Source of the DNA: Siniperca chuatsi
Taxonomy: Eukaryota; Chordata; Actinopteri; Centrarchiformes; Sinipercidae
Length of the DNA stretch: 64,000 nucleotides
Direction: 5' to 3'
Assembly: GCF_020085105.1 (NCBI RefSeq)
Contig: NC_058061.1
Coordinates: 1,716,784 to 1,780,783, forward strand
The position numbers were made by a program, and so were the translations under genes. Below, in pieces: positions 1 through 20,180 of this stretch. The first letter of the stretch is position 1. Each line of letters begins with the position of its first letter. The notes below the pieces were generated by a model. The model ran no database searches, was not told the DNA's origin, and saw only the letters and a list, made by a program, of their open reading frames with translations.

Positions 1-75
1 TTCTCTTTCAATTCTTTATCTTCTTCTCGTGCTTGTTGTCTCCTCCTCCTCCTCCTCCTCCTCCTCCTCCTGCAG
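1..75 (+). other. End of a tnks2 intron with (CTC)n polypyrimidine tract
   Basis: A pyrimidine-rich run of CTC triplets, roughly 42-70, leads into the TGCAG acceptor at 71-75. This is the 3' splice site of the first visible tnks2 exon. Confidence 0.7.
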
Positions 76-7785
<7,710 letters not shown>

Positions 7786-8286
7786 GGAGGAAGACGACGA
7801 TGAAGAAAGTATAGGAGGAGGAAACGCAGAAGAGCGCTTATCTTATCCTATCAGCCTCTACATTACTAACTGCATGCACAAAGAAAAACTTTATTTATAC
7901 AATGTATAAAACATGTAGGTTTTTATCAGATGCCTGTTGTTGTTGTTGTTGTTTTGCTGCTTTCTGTTGTTTGTTTTATGCACTTTATTAACGATGGGTT
8001 GTGTCATAATGTGATTTTGTCCTTTTGCCACTGAAACACGGTCGTCCGGTGACTCAGGGTACGGCACTTTTAGAAAGGGTGTGTCCATTTCATCACATCG
8101 GTGTCGCAGTTAGACACAGCACGCCGTCGCCGAAGCTTCACAAGTTGTCGGCAGGAAATCTGGGAGTTATCCCAACCGGTGAGAAACCGCTCACCTGTAC
8201 TACACCTGTGGACACGCTGGACTGCCAGATGGATGCCTCAGCACCTGGAGGCAGTAATGCATCCCCCTACGCCACAACACGCCATA

Positions 8287-8321
<35 letters not shown>

Positions 8322-8760
8322 CTTAGCACACACCTTTTGGGGGGGTTTTGCATAAATTCTGTCTTTGCACTCTAAAAGTTTAATTCAAAAAAAGTTGTTG
8401 GCTAAATTTCTGACACAAAAACACACTGAACGGGACAAACAGCTTGTTTTCAGTGTGCTTTTAAAGTGATTTATAAACTAAAGGATGACAGAATGATCTT
8501 GATCCGTGAGGCAACATGTAATTTTCAAACAGCAGTGACATGAAAGTGATCAGAATTGCCCACCACAACACAACCCGCCTTAGAAAAGTCATCTCTAACG
8601 CCGGCTGTCCAGCAGGAGACACAGCGGTGTTGTTGAAAATGACTCATCCTTTCTGAAGAGCGAACGGTCGCTGAGTCTCTCCTGACAAACATTTCCAAAA
8701 ACAGCTCTGTGTTGCCTGGCAACATCCTAACGAGGTGAAGTATTCATTTTATTTTATGAA
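7786..8760 (+). other. tnks2 3' UTR and downstream flank
   Basis: The stretch follows the tnks2 stop. It holds a short (TTG)n run near 7937-7955 and a (CA)n run at 8288-8319. I found no AATAAA that clearly defines the transcript end, so the UTR boundary is unknown. Confidence 0.45.
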
Positions 8761-11676
8761 GATGTGTATACTTATTTTTTTTGTACAAGCATGTTGGTTT
8801 ATTAACATTTATAATGTTGGGTATTTGAGGCAGACAGAAGAGCTGGTTTTCTCTCAATTCATGTTTTCTGAATCAGCCTTAATGAAAAGCAGCCTCTGAT
8901 TGGTTAGTATTGTGGTGATCAGCCAATTACACAATATGAGAAAACCGGAATATGTTTATCGACGGCTTAAGCCTCTTTTGAATAAGTTCAAACACACAAA
9001 CGTGGTTTTTGCGCTGCAGAGGTGTCCATGCTGTGCCCACACGGACCCAGACGGGTACCAGACTGACGAATTACATCCAGACGGGTCTGTTGTTGTACTC
9101 AGTTTTGTAGGCTGGATTCGGGGGAAAGGGATCTTTCTGTGCCAGAGCCACAAAAACGGCGACGAGAGTGGATTGAAGAGTGGACGCAGCTGCATACGCT
9201 GCTGTAAATCTTACAGGAATAAAAACTCAAATCAACGTTTCTTTGACAAACGTTGTCACACAACTGATTGGTTTGGGGAAAAGTATATAAAAGGCAGCTA
9301 ACGTGATGTTAGACTGAATAGTTTTTCAGTTAAGGATTAGCTTAGCACGGCTAAGCTAACGGTTCCTCCGCTGCAGCTTTGTTTTGGTTTTTAGCTTATG
9401 TGCTACCGTAGCAGAGTTAGCTACAGAAACTGGACCGAGCAGCAGCAAAGAACCCGACAACGAGAAGCCAAAAGCCTTCCATATTTGTCCACAAGTGGAA
9501 CCAGAGACACACAAACGATCGAATATATTATAATGGCTTTCATTTAGCGATGCAGCCGGTGATGGAGGCTGTGCAGCCACTTTGCCACCAGTCTGTTGAC
9601 ACCTCAGCAGGTCTTTTCGCCAAGTGGGAAAATATCATATCTGTCAGAAATCCCCGACATCTCTGACTCAGAATTGCAGCTCTGAGACTGACATGGCATG
9701 CGGCAGCTGGCGTAACTCGGTCTCGAGTGCCCAAACCTGAATTGCCATTTTTGTTTTCGCTTCAATATTCAGTCTGACATTAGTGTTCATCTTAGCCGTT
9801 AGCTGGGGGTACTTTTGCCCTGACCAATCAGTAGTGACTGTCACATACGGCAACATATATTGATTTGAGGGTTGGTGTTTCTGTAACTGGCTTGCAACAA
9901 CCCGGACGGTGTCGGGACCATTGTTCTATCGCATGGACAGCGATTCAGGCGAACCTGGCTGAAAAGGCGCTTTGTGTTGCTGCAGTTTCCTAAAACTGTA
10001 TTTGCACAGGAAGTACAGCCTACTGGCGATTTCATCGATTTCTGTCTCTCCATATGATGGCACAGTGACTCGGATCATGTGGTTCACAGTTCTCATGTCT
10101 AAATGAATGATAAGTTAACTAAGATCTGTCACAGAGATCTTACATACTATTAAATACTAAAAAGTAACTGTTAAATGAAACGCAGTAGTAATTGTGTATC
10201 TTATATTTCCTTTCAGTCCGTGTGGGTGAAGCTTGGTAACCGTGCAGAGCGAAAGACAAACCTGATTTAAACTCTCTGGGTTTCTTTGCACGTTCTCGCA
10301 CTCGAGTCTCGAGTCGGACTGTAAAACTACAGAGGAGGAAAAACAAAAAATGAATGTCGTGTATGTAAATTTACTCTGACTGTTCTGCTGTTGTGAGTTA
10401 TTCTCCTGTCGTCTGTAATGTGAAGTTAACGGGCGCTAATGAGGACGCTTCGTGCCCTAATGCATGGTGCTGTGGTGCTGTCTGACTCCCCGTTTAGCCT
10501 GTTGTGGTGCAGACTGGGAGGAAACCAGCAGCTGAATGTGTGGTGGGAATCCAAAATGCGACAGTAAACATCTCAGCGACTCTAGGAAGCCGACTGATGG
10601 GACAAAACGGTGCTAGTTAAAGGATTTAAGGTGCATCCTTAGAAGAAAATGTTCAGCGTTATCCTCGACGGGATAAATGAAAAATAAGCTTGACGTCAGG
10701 AATTGTGGCATTTTGGAAACCAACTCCTCACACTGTATGTTTCACACGTTTGAAAGGACAAACACTCAGCCATGAAGCGCTTCAGATGTTAGTTAGATGT
10801 TTCGAGCGCAGGGTGTTTGGAGGGAATGCAACTTTTAGCATCTTGGAAAAAATGGTAAATACTGAATTTTCTAAATGTGAAGAAAAACATGTAGGAGATT
10901 TGAGACTCTACATGCCTACAGACCTCTTAGTTTAATATATATATATATATACTGTATATATATATATATAATTAACTATTGGTGGCTTATAATTTGGTGA
11001 CTTAAGAACTGAAGCTCGATGTGTTTCTGTTTCACTCATTTTAGATAAATACCTGTAGATATCTCCCCTCAGAAGGAAAGGTTTACGTATTATTTTTGTC
11101 ATCATGTCTTATTCTGCGGCGCACAGACTCACTGCTTCAGTTTGGAGAAACAAACCACTGGACTTCAAAAACCAGGATCCTTCAACTTTTACAAACCAGG
11201 AGAATGAACACATAATTGGACACGACCATAGAAGACCTGTGTGCCGAAACTTGAAGATTGTGATTCTGAAAGTCTTGTTTTTCATCACGGTGTTAAGTTT
11301 CTCTTAAAGCCCACAGCGAGAAGATGCAGCAGGGCTTCGTTTCTCCAAACTGAAGTTACCGATGAAGCTGAGCTGCACCGCGTCTTTTAAAAAGCTCTGG
11401 CGTGAAACACAGTGAAGTGAAATAAATTGCACCTGAACCGGTTCAGATGTGTGAAACAGTCCCCAGCTGTGTGATCGCTGGTCCTCCCTGCTCTGGTCTT
11501 CTTCAGTGTCCGGTCTTTAACCCGCAGCATCAGGGAAACGCTGCCGCCTGGAGGCAGACATGTTGCAAGAAATAAATGACATCTGAATACGTCTGTCTGT
11601 GGTTCGTTATTTATTTGACTCAACCTGTCAGGCTCAGCTTTCCGTAGCCTAAACTGTATGGGTTCTCTTTCTCTTT
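8761..11676. other. Intergenic; no supportable gene
   Basis: The stretch contains AT-rich low-complexity sequence and TTAGCTAA-like motifs around 9330-9420 that suggest old transposon remains. A (TA)n palindrome lies at about 10934-10972. The longest open frame is a 133-codon one at 8900-9301, with no recognised domain and no splice or promoter context. Confidence 0.4.
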
Positions 11677-11739
11677 GCTGTCTTCAAATGTGCGGTTTGT
11701 AGCTTTCTAAAAGCTACAAACCGCACATTTGAAGACAGC
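11677..11739. repeat. Perfect 30-bp inverted repeat with 3-nt loop
   Basis: The left arm 11677-11706 (starting GCTGTCTTCAAATG) is the exact reverse complement of the right arm 11710-11739. The two are separated by CTA. Pairing breaks immediately outside the arms. It lies in non-coding DNA between tnks2 and the next gene. Confidence 0.95.
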
Positions 11740-14700
11740 GAGGTGAAGATTCAAAGTAGAGAGAAGAGTTGGTTTGAAAGAGGAGTCAAAGAAGCCATTT
11801 TGTGAAAAAAGAAAACCCCTCTTTGAACAGAAATGGTGGTCTGAGATTCAATCTGTCCAAAGTTTACCACAGTGTGTTAACACCGTGGTCAAGCCAATCA
11901 CATGCTAATCAGGTACTTAACAGTGATGAGGGAGGTGCAGCCAGAAAACAATAGGCCTGATTACTGATTACTGGGCCATCATGGAAACAAAAGAAGGTCA
12001 GTTTCAGGTGAAACTAGCTAATCAGCAGATACTCAGGAAGACTCCTCCCTGAGGGCGGGGCTTATGTAACACAGAGTAGCTTAAATTTCTGAGTTCCCGT
12101 CCCATTTTTTCACAATTGAGAATGACTTCTGGATGGGAGCCAAAACGTCTTGATTCTGAAAACAGAGTCCAGACGACTACGACTGAAACCTTTTCTACGA
12201 TGGAGAACTCCTGGACGAATGAGGGACGACACCGTCCTAAACTGTAGTTTGTCAGGCTCAGCTGTGCTTAATGTTATCATGCTGGCTTTAGCATGTTGGC
12301 ATTAAGCTGAAGTTACAGCTGAGGCTGACTGGATTTATGCAGCAGTTTACTTCACCAAACCAACTTCCACCTCCAGAGCTACGCCAGACTGAGGGATGTA
12401 CTTCCTTTTTAAGTGCACAAACAGACAAGCGGCTGTAATGAGGCAGTGCTGTTCACACACTTGCCTGCTTGCTTTGTGTGTGTGTGGAGGATTAATGCAA
12501 TGATATGCACCTGGGGGGGGAGGGGGATCAGGTCCCTGACTGACAGCTGTGTATCTTACTTTAAAACATCTGATTTTGCAGCGTAATCATAACTGTAGAG
12601 TGTAGGAATAAATTATAGGTTTTTCATTTAGATTTGGAAGTACATCGACTTTGAGGCCAGTAGGAAACTGAAACGTGTCGCAGAAGAAGGTTTTGACGTC
12701 TTGATCCAGGGAGAAAACGAGCTAAAACTCGTTATTCTGGAGCTGTGATTGGTCGACACTAGAAACCCCCTGAGGATCTGAGGATTAGTAACATCTTTTA
12801 AATCTTCTTAAAACGGATCTTTTTAAAAGTCTTTAATTAATGATGAATTCTATTGTATTTGGGGTATTTTATTCGATTTTATTCACTGTACATTGATTTG
12901 CTGGATGGGGGGGGGTAACATGGTTTTGAAAGGTGCTATATAAATAAAGTTTATTACGTCGACAACCGTCAAAGCAGAAAAGCAACATTTTTATCTTGTT
13001 GGCGTCATTAACACTCAGAAAACACTCACAGATTCATGAAACGCTGAACACACAAAAAACAGGAAAAAGAACATCATAAACTTTGTTCAGATATTTTTAT
13101 ATTAAATTATAATGTAGATTAAATTATACTCACATTTCAGTGATAAAAGACAAAAGCAGTTGTGAAATATAGTTCAGATGATTCTGGTTTGACGTGAAAA
13201 CAAAATGATTGTTCGGATACAGAGGACGAACCATGTGAGCAGCTGACGTGTCGACATCTTTGTTATTGAACTTTAATGGTGACGTGACTCCGGAGCGCTG
13301 TCATCAGCTGTCATCAGCAGTCATCAGCTGTCATCAGCAGTCATCAGCTGTCATCAGCTGTCATCAGCTGTCATCAGCAGGCCTGTGCGGCAGACTCGCC
13401 AGCTGCAGTCGGCGTCTGAACGTCTGTCTGAACTCGCAGCTCATCTTCATTTGCTTTTTGGAAACAGCTGCTATTTGTCGTCATCATCAGCTGAACTCAC
13501 CTGTTGAACTTCCTGTTAATACAACACGCAGTTTGTCATTGATCCAGTCTTTGTTACTGTCTCAGCTGTTCTTGTCGTTACGTGTCATTATGTGTCACAG
13601 AGTTACCATCTCAGGCCAGCGTCCGTTAGTTTTTCTAACGATTGTCGACCTCCGTCTGGGCCTGACGTCCTTACCAACAATGTAACCCGTCTATTAAATA
13701 TTACTATAATATTTAACGATACAAGTTAATCAAACCTATAACTCTGGATTTATCAGTCCCTGCATTCTGCCCAATGCTTTCTCGTGATGCTTCACCTTCC
13801 GTCCTCAGTGTGGTGAAATGTATGCTACTGAAAACTTGAACATCCCCAAGAGGATAAATACTGTGTTTATCTTCGACGTCTGTCTGTATCGACCGACCGA
13901 GCCGTCACTGAAAGGCGACGCTGTGTGACGGCAGTCGGACCGAGCTGAAGTGACTTCAGAAAGCGAATGAAAGAGGCTCCAACACAATCCCAGCCTTCTT
14001 CTCCTGGAGATGAAAGCGGAGCGTGTGTCAGAAAGAGCTCTTAAGGCCGGTTGTGTTTGTTGTCTGATTTGCTCCCTGACCTTTGACCTCGCTGCCATGC
14101 GGCCGCAGCCACGCGTCTGCAAGTGGAACAAAAGCTTCAAACGGTGAGAGGCGGCGGGACTGCCAGCCGGAGACGCTTGCTGCCGCGCTCGATTCAGACG
14201 GAGATTGATCTGTGTGACTCGACGTAGATTTTCACAGTGTGTGCATCTGTAATTGTTTTAAAACAATGTCTTCGTGATTAGTACGGCAGGAGACACTCGT
14301 GTGACCGTTAAGACCTGCACGATGCGGGTCACGGGACTGACGGATGCAGCCGGAGCACAAGTGGAGCCAGGGATTTTTATTTGTTGTTGGGCTACGGAGT
14401 CTGTAGTAAATACATGAATATATGTAATGTATTTGAAAGTCATAAATGTGAAAGTATCATACGCCTTCTACAAAATAACAATAAAATCACTTTTTTTAAA
14501 CCTGCAATAATAAATAAAACTGTTTTTTTTCCACCAGCTGAAAAAAGTTGTGTCTGTTTATGTCTTGCTTATGTTATATTGTGAAGCACTAATGATGTCT
14601 GGTCTAGAAAGGTGTATTTTATGCCACTTTATACTTCTCCCCACTACATTTTAGAGTCAGGGTTACAAATATGGTTCTTTTTACTCCACTACATTTATCT

Positions 14701-14883
14701 GACAGCTATAGTTAGAAGTAACCTTTTAGATGAAAATCTTATATACAATAAATGAAATCATGAAATATAACGATCTGAATAATCTCTTCCACCACTGGAA
14801 ACAGCCTCTGCCTCAGCAGAGACTGACTGGGTTCAGGTGTCATCAATGAGTTTAATTAGTGCTCAGAGCATGTGGAGCACCAA
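11740..14883. other. Intergenic; short repeats and a LINE/SINE-type tail
   Basis: No exon is supported here. A retroposon-like 3' tail (GGTGCTATATAAATAAAG then TTTATTA) ends near 12957. A 10-bp tandem repeat lies at 13299-13381. Sequence at 14600-14740 resembles a dispersed fish repeat containing CTCCACTACATTTATCTGAC. Confidence 0.4.
13299..13381 (+). repeat. 10-bp tandem repeat with CAGCTG cores
   Basis: About eight units of TCATCAGCTG alternate with TCATCAGCAG. CAGCTG is an E-box core, but nothing links this array to a promoter. Confidence 0.85.
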
Positions 14884-14889
14884 TATAAG
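14884..14889 (+). promoter_or_regulatory. TATA-like box upstream of the secreted Ser/Pro-rich gene
   Basis: TATAAG within CAATATAAGACC lies 89 bases before the start codon at 14978. This would put transcription start near 14915 with a short 5' UTR. Inference from spacing only. Confidence 0.45.
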
Positions 14890-14977
14890 ACCGGAGGAGC
14901 TGCATGCAGCTCACACCACAAAGTTTTTGTCTTCCACCAGCCTGTTGAGGATAAGCTGCTGCGCTTCTGAGTCAAAC

Positions 14978-16605
14978 ATGGTGCTTGGACTGTCTTTAAG
15001 GTGAGTTGGGAGAATGGGTTTGTCTTTATTATTGTGACTATATTGCCAACAATTGTGTAAGTTTAACCTTTTAGGGGGAAATAAGTTCTTGATTGTGTCT
15101 CACAGGGTTTCTTGGATCTGTCTGCTGTTGTTCAGCAGTGGTGCTGCTTTTCCTGCATCAAAAGAAGGTGAATTCATCTTTTTACTGTCTAGCAGACCAC
15201 TATCAACACAGACCAGCTTAAGCTTAAAGTTATGATGGCTCTCTGAAAACCTTAAGGAGAGTGAATGAGAACTCTAATTGAGTTTCATGGCTGTAATGTT
15301 TCAAACAGAACAACTTGTCAACTTAAGAGCTTTCAGTCTCTCCCACCTCCATATTTCTCTCATTAAATCCAACATCATGCATGCAGTAAATGCAAAAGAA
15401 CGTGACTAGTTCAAATGCCACTTTCAAAGTATTTAAATATTAATTTGCTTAATTTATGGTTCTTCAGATGTGGTGGAAACACTAATGCACAAAAAGGACT
15501 CTAGTTTCCAGGTTCTGTAGTTCCTGGAACTTAATTGGGGGGGGGAGGCTAAACTTTTATCAACTTTAAACTATTAACTGTCTTCAAAATGATAGTATAA
15601 TGTAATGGTTGCAGGAAAGTTTCTTTGTGCATAGTCACAACTTAAAACCTGTAATCTCTATCCAGATTACAAATATCCCTACATAATTAACTGGGGATCC
15701 AGTGGTGTACCTGCTCCTGGATCAAACCTGAACTCTGAAGGCTCACAGCCTAGTCTGGCATCACTGCAGGATGACTCAGACCTCCAGCTGGCCAGCTCGG
15801 CTAGTGGAAACAAGCCCGCATCCAGCGTGGCTGCAGGCTCCTCACCAAGTTACAAGCCCAACAGGTTTACTTATGATTCCAGCTCTAGCGAACCCAGTAC
15901 TCCTGAAGTCCCTTCCCAGACTGACGGTTACGTCAGCCCTCCTGTTCGCCCTCGTTCCCCTCCCAGCACTGGGACAAAGACTGATAGCTTCGCTCTGCAG
16001 CCTCTACCTGTTGCTGGCAGCAGTGGAAACTCCAATATGGGCTCGGATGTGGTGGCGCCTCAGTTTCCCTATCCTTCCGGCTTGGCATACCCTGCTGGGA
16101 ACATGGCTACATTGGACTCTCAAGAAAGCCCTGTTCGTTACGTTGCTGCTGCGACCTACGACTTGTGGGAAGGCCCTCAATATGGAAACCCGTCTACGGC
16201 AGGCTCACTTCCTTGGCTTGCTCAGCCTGCAAGCGGGGCTGACTCCTGGTTGTACAACCCAAGCAACTGGATGCCATCTCCTGCTTCCCGCGAACTAAGT
16301 GTCTTCGACCCTAGTGTCAAGATGCCACAGAGCTTGAGCGAGGGAGCCTTTTTGCCGCGTTCATCCTACATAATCCAGTCCAGAAATGGCTACCGGCGAG
16401 CAAGTAAAGTCTATTCCAACACTAAATACTCCCCACAGTCCCTTGACCCACCAGTCTTTCCCTCCAAGCCCGTCAAAGCACCAAGGAGGTCTCCACCAGC
16501 CTCTTTTACCAAAGGTTAGGTCTAACGAGGTAAAAAGCAAACTGAGTTTAAGCTAATCTGTAACTGGTTTCATCGTGACTGACCTTTTGTCCTCTTGCAG
16601 GGTGA
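14978..16605 (+). CDS. Secreted Ser/Pro/Tyr-rich protein of unknown function, 4 exons
   Basis: Coding exons are 14978-15000, 15106-15167, 15666-16514 and 16601-16605. All have GT/AG borders and compatible phases, and together encode 312 aa. The N-terminus (MVLGLSLRVSWICLLLFSSG, then AAFPAS) is a good signal peptide. The mature part starts near DYKYPYIINWGSSG and has no cysteine, no membrane segment and no domain I recognise. It is rich in Ser, Pro and Gly, with Tyr-containing patches, and ends in a basic segment (SRNGYRRASKVYS and KPVKAPRRSPP). The stop is assembled by the last splice, but the unspliced reading gives the same end (TKG, stop). The compact promoter, short UTR and secreted low-complexity product would fit an extracellular matrix or egg-coat component, which is only a guess. 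I do not recognise the family. Confidence 0.8.
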
Positions 16606-16669
16606 ACTTGGTGACTGAGCGTCAGCTGTCCTGGAACAGTTTACAGTGGTGGATTTGGAAAGTGTTTAA

Positions 16670-16675
16670 AATAAA
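16670..16675 (+). terminator. Poly(A) signal of the secreted Ser/Pro-rich gene
   Basis: An AATAAA hexamer lies 65 bases after the TGA stop at 16603-16605, a normal position for a short 3' UTR. Confidence 0.7.
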
Positions 16676-17094
16676 ATTTTAAAACAATCCTGACCATGAG
16701 AATCCGTGTACTTTATCACTTCCATACGGAGTTGTTGTTGCCTGCCTCCCCATTTACACCTGCCACTAAAATGCACTCTGGATAAGGGAAAAGAGGTGTA
16801 ACTGCAGTCCGCATGTGAAGGTAGTCTCTCTCGCATTATGAGATCTCAGCAGCTGTAAATGCATTTGTCCAGTGATCACATTCTTAAGCCTCTTCCTATT
16901 GCCTTAAACAAGCCCGGCTCTCGCTACAAGTAGACGCTAAGAAAGTCGTTCTTTGCAGAACGTGAAATTTAGAAAATGTCACTTGTGGAATTGCTTCCCT
17001 TGCACGATCAACTTAAACTCTGCCTGCCTAACTCGACTTTTTAGATTTCGTGAATACCTGCACCAGCTGACTGTTCACACAGCAACAAAAAGCT

Positions 17095-17310
17095 TTAGGG
17101 CGGGTTGGAAGGTCAGGGGTTCGATTCCCGACTTCCCTCAGCCCACATGTCTCAGTGTCCTTGAGCAAGACACTGAACCCCAAATGGCTCACCAGGGCTG
17201 TGCCATGGGTGAATAGTTTCTTTATACCGATGGGCAGTTCTGCCATCTGTGTGTGTGAAGTGCTTTAAGTGGCCGGAAGACAAAGTAAAGTCCCTTTACT
17301 TTCAGGAAAC
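17095..17310 (+). mobile_element. Possible tRNA-derived SINE or related retroposon
   Basis: GGTTCGATTCCCG at about 17118 resembles a tRNA-type B box. It is followed by CCTTGAGCAAGACACTGAAC, a string I recall from dispersed fish repeats. A tail near 17280 reads AAAGTAAAGTCC. No clear A box or target-site duplication was identified. Confidence 0.45.
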
Positions 17311-18149
17311 ATCGTGAATAACTTATAGCACAGCCAGAAGACACAATTTTCTCACTTACAAATACAATCTGATGTTGCAAATGCTGCTGCTATGAAGTAA
17401 AACAGTAGTCAGTGAGGCCTTCTCACCTTGCTCCCACAAGCACATGAGCCACAGCAGCTGTTCAAGCGACGTCCTGAATGGGTACCTGCACTGAAGAGTT
17501 CATCTTCATACTGACACTGAGGGTGGTGACATGTAAATGCAAAGACTGGGGGTGCTGTTTTGCTTACTACATTTTAATATTGTCCACTGTACAGCAGGTT
17601 AAGTCTTTAATTAAATGTCAAATGCAGTTTTAATTTTCTAATTAAGAAAATACTGATGTAAATATTGCTTGCATATATGGGAAATCAGATTATGCTGATT
17701 AAATTTGAATATTTCCATTTTAATAGTCCTAATTCCCATACAAGTACATGAAAATTGGATTTTTTTTCATTTTTACTCAAACACATTTGTAAAATTATGC
17801 TATTGTGGAATTATATGTTCATTTTCAAGTTTACATTATCATTTGAATACAGTCCCGTATACATTTCCATATTGAACCCTGGCTGCAGCATTTTGGATTA
17901 GCTGCAGTTTTCTAATATCTCCGAACAACTGGCGCTAAAGATCTCACTTTTCCTGTCGTCCCTGTAAGATTATTTAACAGCCTCCCGGTTATTAGGAGCG
18001 TCATAACTGAAACCTGCGTAACTCCCTGGATTTCATGTGTTGCTCGTTCCTGCACAGCTGATTTTTAACATTGCCTTTAATTCATTGCATGCGGTGGCTT
18101 GGACTCAACATTGACATATCACCTTTAAAGTTCATATGTTGAACTTGTT

Positions 18150-18545
18150 AGCAGCTTGTTTCCGCCTCCAGCAGCTACAGAGCGACATGACGCTTCATCA
18201 GGAGGCGAGTTAGCGCCACCTGATGGACGTCAGTCCGGTCTTCTCTCTGTCAGCTCTGTGTTTGGTCTCCAGCAGCTGCTGAGGGAAACATCTGGCGCTT
18301 TAGCAGCTAGATGCTCCGCTATGTTCAGCAGCTGCTCTCTGACTGCGTCTGGCTGCTGAGCAGGTAGAGTACAGCGGCTTGTTACAGCTTTTCCTCTGAA
18401 AACGACGCCATGAGAGCTGAGAGGGAATCAGGACAGTGAAGCTGCAGCCGGACAGATAAACAACGAGCTGAAAGTCTCTATAAAGCTCCGTAAAGCCGAG
18501 CGGAGCTGCAGGTTCGTCACTACCAGAGACCCCTTTCACATTGTC
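18150..18545. repeat. Dispersed teleost repeat (non-coding)
   Basis: A moderately GC-rich block contains GCAGCTGCTCTCTGACTGCG and ends CCAGAGACCCCTTTCACATT. I recall this type as a dispersed repeat of perch-like fish. Small open frames inside it are not credible genes. Confidence 0.4.
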
Positions 18546-19849
18546 GGTTCACACATTGTTAGTATGTAAATATCTGTTATAGCCAATTTAAGGTAAATAA
18601 TATAAGGTGATTCCATTGAATAGGTAGTTATGGCAATTGGGGCACTATTGTTAAACATCTGGTCATTTCCAGTGCCACCCACACCGAAGACATCTGAAGG
18701 CTACTTGTCTGAACTGTCCTTGAATTCAAAATTTAAAACAGAGAACATGGGGTTTGAATTTGTGTCCAACACTTTTTTTACTAATTTTACAAATGTGCCC
18801 CCCCTCCCCCCATTCACAGGTTTCTACCCCCTCCCTTGGTTCAGTCAAACAAAATCTTGTAAATGTGTTGACGCTGTTGACAGTAAATACGATGATTCAC
18901 AGCCGACTGTTGAGACCAATTTATTACATCCCTGCTTCCTCCTGTTCCTGTTCCGTTGGTTCATCCAGGTGAGAGTGATGCCACTCCACAACACTAAAGC
19001 AATGAAACACCTGAAAAGGCATCAGGTCTTTTCCGCTGAACACTAGAGTTAAATAAGGAGAAGGTAATTAAATGAATTACAGGATTTCAGCCCAGATCAC
19101 AAAGGATTATGGGTAAAAAGATACGGATATCTGGAAAGCAGAACAGTCTGGTGCTCATATTCAGCTGTTCCTTCATCAAAACTGGAAGAAGATTACAGAC
19201 AGTCCATGAAACTGAGATGAAGTTACACAAACTGGTGTCAGACCGCAGAACTCCCTGCGGGATCAAACAGCAGGGCTGAACCTGAAAACTTAATTTCTCA
19301 CGCAAAGACATAATTTATCGGCCTCTGTCTCTGACTTTCCTCCCTCCGTCATCCTTTCTTTCTGTCTGGCGAGGAAACTGAATGTTAATCAGCTCTGACC
19401 TCTCCATCTGGATCAAGTCAAAATCACAGCACTCCGCCTGTTCCACCCAGGGCCATATTCACAAAGCATCCTGGTGTGTGTGTGTGTGTGTGTCCCTTCA
19501 AAGTGACATTGAAACCTCTTCCTACTCTACAAACTACTAATACTTAAACTACAACTCACACAACTTCCCAGTTATTAGTACAGAAATCAATGGAACAACA
19601 CTGAGACCGTGCTAGCAGCTCTGCGAGGCTGTACTTAGACCCAGCAGTGCTTTGAGATTAATGCTACTGTGGACGGTGGTGTGACAGCCATGCTGACACC
19701 AGAAAACCAAATGGATAAATCCTTTAAACCTTCCTTTAATCCTTTTACTCGCTAGCTTCAAATTTCAAATTAAGTCATTTAACTTGACTGATATATTCTG
19801 GTTGCTGGACTCATTTTGAATGCCACTTTGGAATCAGCCCACGTACACT

Positions 19850-20180
19850 AGTACCGCAGATTTCAGGTGCAGCCATCTGGATTCAGGGGATTTGGGCTGA
19901 AGAAAGTCACCAAAGTCAGTAGACTTCATCCTCTAGGGACTTCAAATATCTGTAGCAAAATTCAAGGCAATCCATCCAACAGTTGTTGAGATATCTCACT
20001 CTAAACCACGGTGGCGCTTGGGGAACACCAGCGTCAGTAGGATTCATCCTCTGGGGACCACGGACGTCTGTACAAACCTTCATAACAATCCATCCAACAG
20101 TTGTTGAGATATCTCAGTCTGGACCAAAGTGGTGGACCGACTGACTGACCGGCACCGCCACGGAGCCAGCGTGGCTGAAA
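19850..20180. repeat. Dispersed teleost repeat with internal tandem halves
   Basis: Two similar halves each carry CAATCCATCCAACAGTTGTT followed by GAGATATCTC. One half follows CATCCTCTAGGGAC and the other CATCCTCTGGGGAC. The composition and motif match a common percomorph interspersed repeat as I remember it. Confidence 0.5.

Noticed and set aside
8900-9301. 133-codon open frame between tnks2 and the secreted-protein gene
   Set aside because: No recognisable domain, no promoter or splice context, and the surrounding DNA looks like old transposon remains. CPCCAHTDP and SCIRCC cysteines are suggestive but not enough.
17118-17135. A functional tRNA gene
   Set aside because: Only a B-box-like GGTTCGATTCC is present. 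No cloverleaf or A box can be drawn, so a tRNA-derived retroposon is more likely.
18156-18539. Small cysteine/serine-rich frames as a gene
   Set aside because: They sit wholly inside a block that I recognise as a dispersed teleost repeat.
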